Assembly (NCBI RefSeq): GCF_018619435.1
Contig: NZ_JAHFZF010000035.1
Location: 1-46,565 of the forward strand
Origin: Rhodoferax sp. U11-2br
GTDB lineage: Bacteria; Pseudomonadota; Gammaproteobacteria; Burkholderiales; Burkholderiaceae_C
DNA: 46,565 nucleotides
Direction of reading: 5' to 3'
The notes under the pieces were generated by a model. It did no database searches. It saw only the letters and a program-made list of their open reading frames with translations, and was not told the DNA's origin. Position numbers and translations under genes: made by a program. Positions 20,557-30,621 of the stretch are shown here, piece after piece (position 1 is the stretch's first letter; each line of letters starts with the position of its first letter).

Positions 20557-22724
20557 TTCAGGAACACCGTAGACAGAGGAGGAATGGTCAATGTGATCGA
20601 GTGCAATTTGCCATGCCAGGCAATGGGGTCAGTCAGGTTGCCTGTAGCCAGCGCGCAGACATTGCTGCCACCGTAGGCCGCCCAGTCGGTGTTCAGCAAC
20701 TCCTGGTAACAGCCTGGGCGGGGTACGCCAAGCCGGTAGTCGGTCCAGACGTTGGGGGTGAAGTTGCACAGCACCACCACAAAACTGGCTTGATCAGCAG
20801 CCCAACGAACGAAGCTCAGCAGTGAGCGCTGGTTGTCTGCGTGGTCGATCCACTCGAAGCCGGCCGGCACAAAGTCTTGCTGGTAGAGCGCCGGTGTGGC
20901 GCGATAGAGGTGGTTGAGGTCGCGCATCAAACACTGCACGCCAGCGTGCTGGGGGTTGTCCAGCAGATGCCAGTCCAGGCTCTGATCATGGTTCCACTCG
21001 CGTTCCTGCGCAAATTCACAACCCATGAACAACAGCTTTTTGCCGGGGTGGCCAAACATGTAGCCCAGGAATGCGCGTACGTTGGCAAACTGTTGCCAGC
21101 GGTCTCCCGGCATCTTGTTCAGGAGAGAGCCCTTGCCGTGGACCACTTCGTCGTGCGAGATCGGCAAAACGAAGTTTTCGTTGAACGCATAGACCAGGCT
21201 GAAGGTCATCTCGCCCTGGTGGTGCTGGCGATAAATCGGGTCACGCGCCATATACGCCAAGCTGTCGTGCATCCAGCCCATGTTCCACTTGTAATGGAAG
21301 CCCAGGCCACCCGCAAAGGTCGGGCGTGACACGGCCGGGTAGGCGGTGGACTCTTCGGCCAAGGTGATGGCCTGTTCGCGCTCTACACCCACCACCTCGT
21401 TCATGCGTTTCAGGAAAGAAATGGCTTCCAGGTTTTCGCGGCCTCCGTAGATGTTGGGAATCCATTGGCCATCCTGGCGGCTGTAATCGCGATACAACAT
21501 CGAGGCCACGGCGTCCACGCGCAAACCATCCACGCCAAAACGCTCCAGCCAGTACAGGGCATTGCCAACCAGGAAGTTGCGCACCTCGGTGCGACCCAGG
21601 TTGTAGATCAGCGTGTTCCAGTCGTTGTGGAAGCCTTCACGCGGGTCGGCGTACTCGTACAAATGGGTGCCATCAAAGTTGGCCAGACCATGGGCGTCGG
21701 TCGGGAAGTGGGCCGGAACCCAGTCCAGTATCAGGCCAATGCCAGCCTCATGGCAGCGGGCCACCAGTCGGCCAAAACCCGCCGCATCGCCAAAACGGGC
21801 GGTGGGGGCGTACAACCCGATCGGTTGGTAACCCCAGGAGCCATCAAACGGGTGTTCGCTGACGGGCAACAGCTCCAGATGGGTGAAACCCATGTCTTTG
21901 GCATAAGGCACCAAGGTGTCGGCGAGTTCATCCCAGTTGAGCCAGCGGTTGCCATCTTCGGTGACGCGTCGCCACGAGCCCAGATGCACCTCATAAATGC
22001 TCACCGGCGCATCCAGCGCGTTGGCGACTTTGCGTGCCGGGGACGGGCTCACCATCTCCGGCAATTGGCCGACCACACTGGCGGTGGCCGGGCGCAACTC
22101 CGACTGCAGGGCATACGGGTCGGCACGTGCTGGCAATACTTGTCCGTGTTGGTTGCGTACCTCGTACTTGTACAAGGCGCCAACACCCACCTCGGGCAGG
22201 AACAGCTCCCAGACACCACATTCGCGGCGCAAACGCATCGGGTGGCGTCGTCCATCCCAGAAGTTGAAATCTCCCACCACACTCACGCGGGATGCGTTGG
22301 GTGCCCAGACGGCAAAACGGGTGCCAGAGATGCCTTCCATGGTGCAGGCCTGTGCGCCCAACACCTCAAAGGGCCGCAAATGTGTGCCTTCACTCAGAAG
22401 CCAGACATCCATCTCGCCCAGCACCAACGGAAAGCGGTAGGGGTCTTCCAGCCGACTGCTCAGGCCGCTGGCCCACTGCACCTGCAACTGGTAGGGGCTG
22501 TCGCGCCGGGCGTTGATCAGGCCTTCAAAAAAGCCATCGGCATGTAGCTGCGTCAACTCACCCAGGGGCGCGCCATCCGGGCTGAGCACGGTCACCGAGT
22601 TGGCTGACGGCAGGAAGCAGCGCACCGAAGTCTTGCCCCCTTTGCTGCGGTGTGGCCCCAAGATGGCGAAAGGGTCGCTGTGGCTGCCTCGACAAACCCG
22701 GTCGATATCGTGGGATGACAACAT
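20544..22724 (-). CDS. glgB: 1,4-alpha-glucan branching enzyme (GH13_9)
   Basis: 726 residues, practically the same length as E. coli GlgB (728). Makes alpha-1,6 branches in glycogen. N-terminal CBM48-type modules (about 1-220), then the catalytic barrel with nucleophile D404 in [16 protein letters not shown], acid/base E457 in LAEESTAYP and the [11 protein letters not shown] motif with the third acid. The N-terminal extension typical of GlgB is complete. Lies between glgP (55 bases upstream) and glgX (13-base overlap), so synthesis and breakdown enzymes share one transcript here. Confidence 0.97.
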   Translation of the reverse strand: MLSSHDIDRVCRGSHSDPFAILGPHRSKGGKTSVRCFLPSANSVTVLSPDGAPLGELTQLHADGFFEGLINARRDSPYQLQVQWASGLSSRLEDPYRFPLVLGEMDVWLLSEGTHLRPFEVLGAQACTMEGISGTRFAVWAPNASRVSVVGDFNFWDGRRHPMRLRRECGVWELFLPEVGVGALYKYEVRNQHGQVLPARADPYALQSELRPATASVVGQLPEMVSPSPARKVANALDAPVSIYEVHLGSWRRVTEDGNRWLNWDELADTLVPYAKDMGFTHLELLPVSEHPFDGSWGYQPIGLYAPTARFGDAAGFGRLVARCHEAGIGLILDWVPAHFPTDAHGLANFDGTHLYEYADPREGFHNDWNTLIYNLGRTEVRNFLVGNALYWLERFGVDGLRVDAVASMLYRDYSRQDGQWIPNIYGGRENLEAISFLKRMNEVVGVEREQAITLAEESTAYPAVSRPTFAGGLGFHYKWNMGWMHDSLAYMARDPIYRQHHQGEMTFSLVYAFNENFVLPISHDEVVHGKGSLLNKMPGDRWQQFANVRAFLGYMFGHPGKKLLFMGCEFAQEREWNHDQSLDWHLLDNPQHAGVQCLMRDLNHLYRATPALYQQDFVPAGFEWIDHADNQRSLLSFVRWAADQASFVVVLCNFTPNVWTDYRLGVPRPGCYQELLNTDWAAYGGSNVCALATGNLTDPIAWHGKLHSITLTIPPLSTVFLKWTA

Positions 22725-22779
22725 AAAAAAATCTTTCGTGAGACAGCAAGCTGCCTGGCTTTCTGATGCACCAGCCCGA

Positions 22780-25218
22780 TCAATAGGGGGCTGGTGTCAC
22801 GCGCCAGATTTGGCGAGCATACTCCCCAATTGTGCGGTCCGACGAGAAAACACCCATGCCCGCCACATTGGCAATCGCACGCTGGCTCCACAGCTCAGGT
22901 TGGCGGTAAACACCATCAACCTGTTGCTGTGTAGCAACATAGGACGCATAGTCTGCCAGCAGCAGGTAATGGTCACCACCCCACACCAGCGAGTTGATCA
23001 GGGCGCTGTAACGCCCCGGCTCATCGGGTGAAAACTCCCCTTCACCAATGGCATTGAGCACCGCCTTGAGTGTCGGGTTGCCCTCGTAATAATTCAGCGG
23101 GTGATAACCGGTGACACGCAGATCACGTACCTCCGGCGTTTTGAGGCCGAAGATGAAAATGTTGTCATCCCCCACGTTCTGGCGGATCTCGATGTTGGCG
23201 CCATCGTCGGTGCCAATCGTCAGTGCACCATTGAGGGCCAGCTTCATGTTGCCGGTGCCCGAGGCCTCGGTGCCTGCCGTTGAAATCTGCTCGGACAAAT
23301 CAGCGCCCGGCATGATGATCTCTGCCACCGACACCCCGTAGTTCGGGATAAACACCACCTTGAGTTTGTCGCCGATACGTTCGTCATTGTTGACGGTCAA
23401 GCCCACATCGTGGATCAGGCGGATGATGGATTTAGCCGCCACATAACTCGACGCGGCCTTGCCCGCAAAAATCACGGTGCGAGGCACCCAGGGCGCATCC
23501 GGGTTGGCCAGAATGGCCTGGTAGCGGGTCACCACGTGCAGCACATTGAGCAACTGACGTTTGTACTCGTGGATACGTTTGACCTGCACGTCAAACAGAC
23601 TGTCAGGGCTGACCACCACGCCGGTGGTTTCTTTGATGAGATGGGCCAGGCGCACCTTGTTGTAGCGCTTGATGGCCCGGAACTGCTCTCTGAAAGCCGC
23701 ATCACCCTGGTGCTCTTTGAGGCCTTGCAGCTTGTTCAGATCAAGCCGCCAGCCTGAGCCCAGGCTGGCATCCAGCAGCTTGGACAGGCTCGGGTTGGCC
23801 TGGGCCAGCCAGCGCCTGGGGGTCACACCATTGGTCATGTTGGTGAAGCGGTGTGGCCACAGGGATGCAAAGTCGGTGAAGACGGTGCGTACCAGCAACT
23901 CGGAGTGCAGGGCTGACACCCCGTTGATCTGATGGCTGCCCACCACACTCAAATGCGCCATACGCACGCGGCGCTCACCGGTCTCGTCAATGAGCGACAG
24001 GCGTTTGAGGAACTCCTGGTCACCCGGGCGAAAACGTGCGGCCTGGTCCAGAAACTCCTTGTTGATGCGAAAGATGATTTCCAGGTGACGCGGCAGCACA
24101 TGCTGGATCAGCGACACCGGCCAGGTTTCGAGCGCCTCCGGCATCAAGGTGTGGTTGGTGTACGAGAAAGTTTTGCCACACAGTGCCCAGGCTTTGTCCC
24201 ACAGCATGTCGTGTTCATCACACAAAATACGCATCAACTCGGCCACTCCAATGGCGGGGTGGGTGTCGTTGAGGTGGATGGCAACATGCTCCGCCAGGTT
24301 GTCCAGGGTGTGGTGCTCATCCAGGTGCCGTTTGATCAGATCCTGCATGGAGGCGGCGACAAAGAAATACTCCTGCTTGAGCCGCAACTCACGCCCGGCC
24401 GGGGTACTGTCATTGGGGTAGAGCACCCACGAGATGTTCTCGTACTCGTTTTTGGCAGCCGCAGCACGTGCATAGTCGCCGGTGTTGAAGGCACCCAGGT
24501 CGATGTGGTCAGGCGCCACCGCCTTCCACAGGCGCAGGGTGCTGACTTTGTGGGTGCCGTGCCCTGGCACCACCATGTCGTAGGCCTTGGCCGCCACTTC
24601 ACCCGCATGTTTCCAGACCACCTTGCCATCCTCATGGGCGACCCAGCCACCAAAACGCACCGGGTAGGTGAGCTCGGCCCGGGGGAACTCCCAGGGGGTG
24701 CCATCTTTGAGCCAGGAGTCCGGGTATTCCACCTGGTTGCCGCCCTGAATCTCCTGCGCAAACATGCCGTATTCGTATCGGATGCCATAACCAAACGAGG
24801 GCAAGCCGAGGGTGGCCATGGAGTCGAGGAAACAGGCCGCCAGGCGACCCAGGCCACCGTTGCCCAAGGCGGCATCGGGCTCACATCCGGTCAGGTCTTC
24901 CAGATTTTTGGCGTGCTGCAGCGCGCCGGCCGCCGCACCCTCGGTGAGATTGAGCGCAGCCAGGGCGTTGGACAGGGTGCGCCCCATCAGGAATTCCATC
25001 GACAGGTAGACCACCCGTCGGGCCTTGTGTTTGCGTTCTTCCCGCTGGGTGTGCACCCAGCGCTCGGACAGTTGCGCCCGTGCCACTTGCGCCACGGCCT
25101 GCATCATCTCGCTGCTCGACGCAGCCCCGGGATCTGCGCCGACCGTGTGCAGCAAATGGCTGTTGATGTCCTTGCTGATATCGGGGCTTTGGGGTTTGGC
25201 GGAGGTGTTCAAGGGCAT
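22780..25218 (-). CDS. glgP: Glycogen phosphorylase (GT35)
   Basis: 812 residues (E. coli GlgP is 815). Releases glucose-1-phosphate from glycogen chain ends by phosphorolysis. The pyridoxal-phosphate lysine is K659 in [11 protein letters not shown], and the helix [17 protein letters not shown] is intact. Start: an in-frame stop lies eight codons or fewer upstream, so the start is the ATG at 25218, directly abutting AAAGGA, or the TTG at 25212, which has better spacing. First gene of glgP-glgB-glgX; a perfect palindrome lies about 15 bases upstream. Confidence 0.97.
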   Translation of the reverse strand: MPLNTSAKPQSPDISKDINSHLLHTVGADPGAASSSEMMQAVAQVARAQLSERWVHTQREERKHKARRVVYLSMEFLMGRTLSNALAALNLTEGAAAGALQHAKNLEDLTGCEPDAALGNGGLGRLAACFLDSMATLGLPSFGYGIRYEYGMFAQEIQGGNQVEYPDSWLKDGTPWEFPRAELTYPVRFGGWVAHEDGKVVWKHAGEVAAKAYDMVVPGHGTHKVSTLRLWKAVAPDHIDLGAFNTGDYARAAAAKNEYENISWVLYPNDSTPAGRELRLKQEYFFVAASMQDLIKRHLDEHHTLDNLAEHVAIHLNDTHPAIGVAELMRILCDEHDMLWDKAWALCGKTFSYTNHTLMPEALETWPVSLIQHVLPRHLEIIFRINKEFLDQAARFRPGDQEFLKRLSLIDETGERRVRMAHLSVVGSHQINGVSALHSELLVRTVFTDFASLWPHRFTNMTNGVTPRRWLAQANPSLSKLLDASLGSGWRLDLNKLQGLKEHQGDAAFREQFRAIKRYNKVRLAHLIKETTGVVVSPDSLFDVQVKRIHEYKRQLLNVLHVVTRYQAILANPDAPWVPRTVIFAGKAASSYVAAKSIIRLIHDVGLTVNNDERIGDKLKVVFIPNYGVSVAEIIMPGADLSEQISTAGTEASGTGNMKLALNGALTIGTDDGANIEIRQNVGDDNIFIFGLKTPEVRDLRVTGYHPLNYYEGNPTLKAVLNAIGEGEFSPDEPGRYSALINSLVWGGDHYLLLADYASYVATQQQVDGVYRQPELWSQRAIANVAGMGVFSSDRTIGEYARQIWRVTPAPY

Positions 25219-25232
25219 TCCTTTGGTGGTTT

Positions 25233-25248
25233 AACGAACGGGTTCGTT
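25233..25248. promoter_or_regulatory. Palindrome just upstream of glgP
   Basis: AACGAAC, two bases, GTTCGTT: a perfect 7-bp inverted repeat 15 bases before the glgP start. Its position over the 5' leader and its size suit an operator or an mRNA hairpin close to the ribosome site. No regulator family is assigned. Confidence 0.4.
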
Positions 25249-25349
25249 TGAGGGGCTATTTTGCACGCTGAGAATCACAAATCACGCACAGAAGTTACTG
25301 AGTGGTTACCTAGCAATTTGCCGGCCAGTTTGCGAGCTCCTGGGTGGCC

Positions 25350-25379
25350 CTGTGCGCTGGTGTGCCAAATACCTATAAT
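25350..25379 (+). promoter_or_regulatory. Promoter for the ahcY riboswitch transcript
   Basis: Perfect -10 hexamer TATAAT at 25374-25379 with only a weak -35 (CTGTGC, 18-base spacer). Transcription would begin near 25386-25388, exactly at the first base of the riboswitch. Confidence 0.65.
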
Positions 25380-25387
25380 CGCGCACT

Positions 25388-25493
25388 TCCGAGGAGCGTT
25401 GCAACTCACATGATGGCTGTTTTGTCACCATGCTGAGTGAGGCTCGGACCCCGCTGTTGTTTTTTGCACAGCGTTTCACAACGGCGCTCACCC
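25388..25493 (+). promoter_or_regulatory. SAH riboswitch
   Basis: Matches the S-adenosylhomocysteine riboswitch of beta- and gammaproteobacteria in sequence and position. CCGAGGAGCGTTGCAAC at the 5' end and GAGGCTCGG in the middle form P1 (CCGAG 25389-25393 with CTCGG 25443-25447). ACGGCGCTCACC at the 3' end supplies the pseudoknot (GAGCG 25394-25398 with CGCTC 25485-25489). The variable arm lies between 25405 and 25440. Known role: SAH binding turns on the SAH hydrolase gene, and ahcY starts 80 bases downstream. Confidence 0.92.
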
Positions 25494-25572
25494 ACCGTTC
25501 GTGTGTGGTGAGTCTTTTCCCCAGATTCACTTCTCACGGCGGTGCTTGTCACCTTAACTTTTGGAGTGAACC

Positions 25573-27039
25573 ATGAGCGCTAAAAAACCTGTTGCAAGCA
25601 AACCTGCCGCCAGCAAACCTGATTACGTGATCGCCGACATCGGCCTGGCCGCCTGGGGCCGCAAGGAACTCAACATCGCCGAGACCGAAATGCCCGGCCT
25701 GATGGCCATCCGTGAAGAGTTCGCCAAAGAGCAACCGCTCAAAGGTGCACGCATCACCGGCAGCCTGCACATGACGATCCAGACCGCGGTGTTGATCGAA
25801 ACCCTGACCGCATTGGGCGCACAAGTGCGCTGGGCCTCGTGCAACATCTTCTCGACCCAAGACCACGCTGCTGCGGCCATCGCTGCCCAAGGCGTGCCGG
25901 TGTTTGCGATCAAGGGTGAAACCCTGGCCGACTACTGGGACTACACCCACCGTATTTTTGAATTCGACGGCAAAAAAGGCACAGCCGCCGAAGGCCCGAA
26001 CATGATCCTCGACGACGGCGGTGATGCCACCTTGCTGATGCACCTGGGCACCAAGGCCGAGAAGAACCCCAAGCTGCTGGACAACCCCACCAGCGAAGAA
26101 GAAACCTGCCTGTACGCCGCCATCAAGGCCAAGCTCAAGCAAGATCCAACTTGGTACAGCCGACGCCTGAAAAACATCATCGGCGTGACCGAAGAAACCA
26201 CCACCGGTGTGCACCGTCTGAACGACATGAGCGCCAAGGGTGAGTTGATGTTGCGCGCCATCAACGTCAACGACTCGGTGACCAAGAGCAAGTTTGACAA
26301 CCTGTACGGCTGCCGCGAATCCCTGGTGGACGCCATCAAACGCGCCACCGACGTGATGATCGCGGGCAAGGTCGCCTGCGTCGTGGGTTACGGTGACGTG
26401 GGCAAGGGTTCCGCCCAAGCGCTGCGTGCCTTGTCGGCCCAAGTCTGGGTGGTCGAGATCGACCCGATCAACGCCCTGCAAGCCGCGATGGAAGGTTACA
26501 AGGTTGTCACCACCGAATACGCCGCTGACAAGTGCGACATTTTTGTCACCTGCACCGGCAACAAGAATGTGATCACCTACAAACACATGGAGGCCATGAA
26601 AGACCAGGCCATCGTTTGCAACATCGGTCACTTTGACAACGAAATCGACGTTGCTTCGCTCGACAAGTGCAAGTGGGAAGAAATCAAGCCGCAAGTGGAC
26701 CATGTGATCTTCCCGGCCAAGGGTAAGAAACCGTCCAAACGCATCATTCTGCTGGCCAAGGGCCGCCTGGTGAACCTGGGTTGTGGCACCGGCCACCCGA
26801 GTTTTGTGATGAGCTCCAGCTTTGCCAACCAGACCATTGCGCAGATTGAGTTGTTCACCAAGCCCAAGTCCTACAAGGTTGGCAAGGTGTACGTGTTGCC
26901 CAAACTGCTCGACGAAAAAGTGGCACGCCTGCACCTGAAAAAAGTCGGCGCGATGCTCAGCGAGCTGACCGACGAACAGGCCGCCTACATTGGCGTCGAC
27001 AAGGTCGGCCCGTACAAGGCCGACACTTACCGGTATTGA
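25573..27039 (+). CDS. ahcY: Adenosylhomocysteinase (SAH hydrolase)
   Basis: 488 residues, typical of proteobacterial SAH hydrolases. Splits S-adenosylhomocysteine into adenosine and homocysteine, using tightly bound NAD. NAD-binding loop [10 protein letters not shown] starting near residue 272; substrate-site phrases [15 protein letters not shown] and HLGTKAE; the C-terminus [11 protein letters not shown] is the conserved tail that reaches into a neighbouring subunit. GGAG six bases before the ATG. Controlled by the riboswitch upstream; together with metF it restores homocysteine to methionine. Confidence 0.98.
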   Translation: MSAKKPVASKPAASKPDYVIADIGLAAWGRKELNIAETEMPGLMAIREEFAKEQPLKGARITGSLHMTIQTAVLIETLTALGAQVRWASCNIFSTQDHAAAAIAAQGVPVFAIKGETLADYWDYTHRIFEFDGKKGTAAEGPNMILDDGGDATLLMHLGTKAEKNPKLLDNPTSEEETCLYAAIKAKLKQDPTWYSRRLKNIIGVTEETTTGVHRLNDMSAKGELMLRAINVNDSVTKSKFDNLYGCRESLVDAIKRATDVMIAGKVACVVGYGDVGKGSAQALRALSAQVWVVEIDPINALQAAMEGYKVVTTEYAADKCDIFVTCTGNKNVITYKHMEAMKDQAIVCNIGHFDNEIDVASLDKCKWEEIKPQVDHVIFPAKGKKPSKRIILLAKGRLVNLGCGTGHPSFVMSSSFANQTIAQIELFTKPKSYKVGKVYVLPKLLDEKVARLHLKKVGAMLSELTDEQAAYIGVDKVGPYKADTYRY

Positions 27040-27043
27040 ACCA

Positions 27044-27118
27044 CCCCCGAAGCGCCTGCGGCGCTTCCCCCTCGAGGGGGCGATACCAGTCGCCCGGCTA
27101 AGCCGGTTCGACGGTATC
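27044..27118. terminator. Triple palindrome after ahcY
   Basis: Three consecutive dyads: GAAGCGCC/GGCGCTTC (27049-27067), a perfect 14-base CCCCC-TCGA-GGGGG type palindrome (27067-27080), and a long imperfect one at 27082-27118 with paired GATACC/GGTATC, GTCG/CGAC and CCGGCT/AGCCGG. No T-run follows, so Rho-independent termination is not certain; GC-rich blocks of this kind recur after genes in Burkholderiales. Confidence 0.55.
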
Positions 27119-27161
27119 CCACGGTTGAAGGGCGAGGCTGTGGTGTTTAACTTGGAGATGT

Positions 27162-28046
27162 ATGCGAATTGACCAACTGCTGGTGCAACGTGGCCTGGCC
27201 AGCACCCGATCCCAGGCTCAGCGCCTGATCGCGGACGGCGTCCAATGGCTTCACGGTGATGTGTGGCGCAAGGTTGCCAAAAACGGTGACGATGTGCCGC
27301 CAGATGCCGAGTTGCAGCTGCTCGACGACGCCGAGGCACGTTATGTGTCGCGCGGCGGCCTCAAGCTGGAGGCGGCGCTCAAACACGTGGGACTGTCGGT
27401 GGATGGCCTGCAATGCCTGGACGTGGGCCAAAGCACCGGTGGGTTCACCGACTGTCTGTTGCAACACGGCGCAACGTTCGTGGTGGGGGTGGATGTGGGC
27501 ACTGCCCAGCTGCACCCCCAGTTACGTGCTGACCCACGTGTGTTGTGTGTCGAAGGTGTTAATGCGCGTGCGCTCGATGCTGCTGATTTGGTAGCTGCTT
27601 ACCAAGACAGCACGGGGGCTGAGGGTCAGTTTTATCTGGAAGACGACGACCTAGACGACGAAACCGAGGCAGAGCGTGAACCGCATGAGGTGGACGACGA
27701 CACCGCATCGGCAGAGAGCAACTTTGTGCCCGAGTTTGACCTGATCGTCGCCGACCTGTCCTTCATCTCGCAGACCCTGGTGTTGCCCGCCGTGGTGCCC
27801 CTGCTCAAGGCCGGTGGCACGCTGCTGACCCTGGTCAAACCGCAGTTTGAATTGCAACCCGGCCAAGTCGGCAAGGGTGGCATTGTCAAAGACGCCGCAA
27901 TGTACGGTCTGGTCGAGCAGCGTCTGCGCGACAGCTGTGCCGAGCTGGGCCTCACGGTCACCCATTGGTTCGATTCCCCGATTGCTGGCGGTGACGGCAA
28001 CCGCGAATTTTTCATCTGCGCCCGCCAGCCGGGTGCCGCTGAGTAA
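27162..28046 (+). CDS. TlyA-family RNA methyltransferase
   Basis: 294 residues. N-terminal S4 RNA-binding domain (MRIDQLLVQRGLASTRSQAQ) and an FtsJ-like SAM-dependent methyltransferase domain with LDVGQSTGGFTDCLL near residue 86 and DLIVADLSFIS near 190. Family members methylate the ribose of rRNA; several were first called hemolysins. Between L143 and the DLIVADLSFIS strand there is an insertion of about 45 residues, very acidic at its end (LEDDDLDDETEAEREP), longer than I expect for the family. Its first part may derive from a repeat copy. It uses SAM, so SAH recycling by the ahcY upstream fits. Confidence 0.88.
   Translation: MRIDQLLVQRGLASTRSQAQRLIADGVQWLHGDVWRKVAKNGDDVPPDAELQLLDDAEARYVSRGGLKLEAALKHVGLSVDGLQCLDVGQSTGGFTDCLLQHGATFVVGVDVGTAQLHPQLRADPRVLCVEGVNARALDAADLVAAYQDSTGAEGQFYLEDDDLDDETEAEREPHEVDDDTASAESNFVPEFDLIVADLSFISQTLVLPAVVPLLKAGGTLLTLVKPQFELQPGQVGKGGIVKDAAMYGLVEQRLRDSCAELGLTVTHWFDSPIAGGDGNREFFICARQPGAAE
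27584..27635 (+). repeat. Possible degenerate repeat copy inside tlyA-like gene
   Basis: GATTTGGTAGCTGCTTACC, then GGGGGCTGAGGGTCAGTTTT: the outer parts match the repeat consensus TTTTGATAGCTGCTAGCCC ... GGGCTAGAGGCCAATTT, but the palindromic centre is not preserved. It starts the family-atypical insertion in the protein. Tentative. Confidence 0.3.
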
Positions 28047-28121
28047 CTTGAAAATCTTGTGGCCCGCTGCTCGCCACCCTGGGCTGACAGCGCGGTTCAC
28101 ACCACTTTGTAAAGGCGTGTC

Positions 28122-28961
28122 ATGACCGCTTCTTCACGACTCCCTGTCAGCATTGAATTTTTTCCGCCCAAAACCCCTGAAGGCGTGGAAAAACTGCGTC
28201 TGGTGCGCCAAGCCCTGTATGCGCTGAAGCCCGAGTTTTGCTCGGTGACCTTTGGCGCGGGCGGCTCCACCCAAGAGGGCACCTTCAACACCGTGCGCGA
28301 CATCCTGGCCGAGGGCGCCTCAGCCGCGTCCCACCTCTCCTGTATCGGCGCCACCCACGCCGGTGTGCGCGAGCAGCTGTCCACCCTGCAAGCCATGGGC
28401 GTCAAGCGCCTGGTGGCCCTGCGTGGCGATTTGCCCAGCGGCTACGGCGCAGGCGGCGAATTCCAGTACGCCAGCGATCTGGTGGCCTTCATCCGGGCCG
28501 AGACCGGCGACAGCTTCCACATCGAGGTGGCGGCCTACCCCGAAATCCACCCCCAGGCCAAGTCTGCCGAGAGTGATCTCCAGGCCTTTGCCAGCAAGGT
28601 GCAGGCTGGCGCCAACTCGGCCATCACCCAGTATTTCTACAGCGCTGATGCCTACTTCCGCTTTGTCGAAGATGCCGACGCATTGGGGGTGACGATTCCA
28701 GTGGTGCCGGGCATCATGCCGATCACCAGCTCCACCCAACTGATGCGTTTCAGCGACGCCTGCGGCGCCGAAATCCCACGCTGGATCCGGCTGCGACTGC
28801 AAGGTTTTGGCGACGACACCGCCTCCATCAAAGCCTTTGGCCTGGATGTGGTGACCGACCTGTGTGAACAGCTTCGCGCCGGTGGCGCACCATCGCTGCA
28901 CTTCTACACCATGAACCAGAGTGCGGCGGTGCTGGAGATCTGTGACCGGCTGGAGCTTTGA
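28122..28961 (+). CDS. metF: 5,10-methylenetetrahydrofolate reductase
   Basis: 279 residues; reduces methylene-tetrahydrofolate to methyl-tetrahydrofolate with FAD, providing the methyl group for methionine synthesis. Landmarks: SIEFFPPKTPEG at residue 7 with the catalytic Glu, SVTFGAGGST near 44, ALRGDLP near 103 and the C-terminal LHFYTMNQS. Preceded by ahcY and tlyA, forming a methyl-cycle block. Its last 95 bases have a diverged second copy at 30487, beyond the antiporter gene. Confidence 0.97.
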   Translation: MTASSRLPVSIEFFPPKTPEGVEKLRLVRQALYALKPEFCSVTFGAGGSTQEGTFNTVRDILAEGASAASHLSCIGATHAGVREQLSTLQAMGVKRLVALRGDLPSGYGAGGEFQYASDLVAFIRAETGDSFHIEVAAYPEIHPQAKSAESDLQAFASKVQAGANSAITQYFYSADAYFRFVEDADALGVTIPVVPGIMPITSSTQLMRFSDACGAEIPRWIRLRLQGFGDDTASIKAFGLDVVTDLCEQLRAGGAPSLHFYTMNQSAAVLEICDRLEL

Positions 28962-28966
28962 TCTTG

Positions 28967-29019
28967 TTTTGATAGCTTCTAGCCCAGCATACATAGGGGC
29001 TAGAGCTTGCTTTGTTCAA
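28967..29019 (+). repeat. Dispersed palindromic repeat, copy after metF
   Basis: TTTTGATAGCTTCTAGCCC, then a variable centre, then GGGGCTAGAGCTTGCTTTG. Begins five bases after the metF stop. Inverted arms CTAGCCC/GGGGCTAG could form a hairpin in the metF transcript. Same family as the copies at 10136, 30573, 31495, 36716 and 46083. Confidence 0.75.
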
Positions 29020-29239
29020 AAATGGCACGTATCCACCTTGGCCATTTGTACCGCGCTGTTCAAGCACGCTAGACGCGACACGTGGATTCAAACAATTGTT
29101 TACAAAACGTTGCCACCCACGGGGCAACAGCTGGGAATGGCCTGATTTACCATGGACTTGCCATGCTTTTGGCAAACCGCCTTCGCATTTCCCAGAATCC
29201 ACCACCAACCACAAAAACCAACCCAACCACACCCAACTG

Positions 29240-30460
29240 ATGCCCCTGCTCTCCAGCTTACTTGCCCTGATCGTTACGGCACGCCTGCTTGGCCACCTCT
29301 TTGTGAAATGGGGGCAACCGGCCATCGTGGGTGAAATGATCGCCGGGGTGTTGCTCGGGCCTGGGGTTCTGGGGCTGATACATCCTGGCGCAGCGCTGTC
29401 GGGCATTGCATCCTTGGCCATCTTTTTGGTGGTGCTGGCCGCCGGTCTGGAGATGAGTTTGCACGATGTGGTTGGAGCCATGCGTGGTCGTGGACTCATT
29501 GTTGCGTTGGCCGCTTTTGCCCTGCCATTTGCAGTTGGGATGGGCGTGGCGTGGTTGTTTGATCTGGACCTCATGCGGTCCCTGTTTCTTGGCTTGTGTA
29601 TTTCGATCACGGCGTTGCCGGTCGCGGTCAAGATGCTCGACGACATGGGCCTGTTGGCCACCGCCATTGGTCGTTATTCGGTGTCAACGGCGGTGATCAA
29701 CGATGTCACCGCGCTGTTTATCCTGGGCGTGCTGCTGGCACTTCCTGAGCAGACCAATGTGAACGAGGTGCTGCTCACCGGCTCGATCGTGACCCTCAAG
29801 TTACTGGCTTTGGCTTCCGCCGTGATGGGGTTGAACGCATTGCTGACCTGGCTGGATCGCCGCGGGATCAATGTGTCTGCCGGGCCTGAGCGGCTCGTCG
29901 CACTTTTTGGCCCAGAGGCGCTTTTTGGCATCGTGCTGGTGTTTGTTTTGGTCTTCGGCTCGCTGAGCGAAGGCCTTGGATTCCATTTTGTGATTGGGGC
30001 GTTTTTTGGCGCACTGCTGCTTGATCAACGCCATTTTGTGGCGTCACGCTACGACGACTTGCGTTTGACGCTCAACTCCATCACTGGGGGCTTCCTGGCC
30101 CCGGTGTTTTTCGCCTCGCTGGGTTTGGAGTTCCAGTTCGCCGCGCTGACGGATGTGGTTTTTGTGGTGTCTGTGCTGGCCGTCGCTATCGCCACGAAGG
30201 TGACCGCTGGCTGGTGGGGTGGCCGGATGATTGGCATGTCGCACCGTGAGGCGGTTGGCCTGGGCTTCATCCTCAATGGCCGCGGCGCGATGGAGCTGGT
30301 CGTCGCCGGTATTGCCTATGAGCGTGGGTTCATTGATGCCAACCTGTTCTCGGTGCTGGTGTTGGTCGGCGTGGTGACCACCTTGCTGACACCCATGGCC
30401 TTCAACGCCGTTGTATCCCGTGTGCAACGTGAGCGCTACCGCGAAACGGGGGCCATGTAG
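29240..30460 (+). CDS. CPA2-type cation/proton antiporter (Kef/Na+:H+ exchanger family)
   Basis: 406 residues, nearly all membrane: about 12 spans. The family phrases are the first-helix GEMIAGVLLGPGVLG, the central unwound-helix region SITALPVAVKMLDDMG and STAVINDVTALF with the conserved ND pair. There is no C-terminal RCK/TrkA-N domain, so this is the short form, not the full K+ efflux system KefB/C. The ion is undetermined. The ATG at 29240 starts a hydrophobic N-terminus at once; it has no Shine-Dalgarno, and the open frame upstream is not protein-like. The gene sits between two copies of the metF 3' end plus repeat, which suggests it was inserted here. Confidence 0.88.
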   Translation: MPLLSSLLALIVTARLLGHLFVKWGQPAIVGEMIAGVLLGPGVLGLIHPGAALSGIASLAIFLVVLAAGLEMSLHDVVGAMRGRGLIVALAAFALPFAVGMGVAWLFDLDLMRSLFLGLCISITALPVAVKMLDDMGLLATAIGRYSVSTAVINDVTALFILGVLLALPEQTNVNEVLLTGSIVTLKLLALASAVMGLNALLTWLDRRGINVSAGPERLVALFGPEALFGIVLVFVLVFGSLSEGLGFHFVIGAFFGALLLDQRHFVASRYDDLRLTLNSITGGFLAPVFFASLGLEFQFAALTDVVFVVSVLAVAIATKVTAGWWGGRMIGMSHREAVGLGFILNGRGAMELVVAGIAYERGFIDANLFSVLVLVGVVTTLLTPMAFNAVVSRVQRERYRETGAM

Positions 30461-30486
30461 CTGCGCCCCGATTGACCACCTCTTGT

Positions 30487-30581
30487 GCGCTGGTGGTGCG
30501 CCATCGCTGCATTTCTACACCCTGAACCAGAGTGCGACGGTGCTGGAGATTTGTGATCGGCTGGGGATTATATTTTTTTGA
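30487..30581 (+). pseudogene. Remnant of a second metF 3' end
   Basis: 95 bases align to the end of metF (28876-28960) with about ten differences, mostly at third codon positions. The metF frame is open and ends in its own TGA at 30579-30581, reading GAPSLHFYTLNQSATVLEI and so on. No upstream part of the gene is present. The repeat that follows metF also follows here. The mainly synonymous differences indicate that it diverged while part of a working gene, not as a recent tandem copy. Confidence 0.85.
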
Positions 30582-30621
30582 TAGCTGATGACCCTTTATT
30601 TATAAGGGATGCAGCCTTTTC
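30573..30621 (+). repeat. Dispersed palindromic repeat, copy after metF remnant
   Basis: TTTTTTTGATAGCTGATGACCC, interrupted centre TTTATTTATAAGGG, then ATGCAGCC. The palindrome CCCTTTATTTATAAGGG is well kept. It supplies the stop codon of the metF remnant. Confidence 0.75.

Noticed and set aside
29012..29239. Longer N-terminus for the antiporter
   Set aside because: The extra 76 codons are Pro/His/Trp-rich and unlike a membrane protein; the first helix begins at MPLLSSLLAL.
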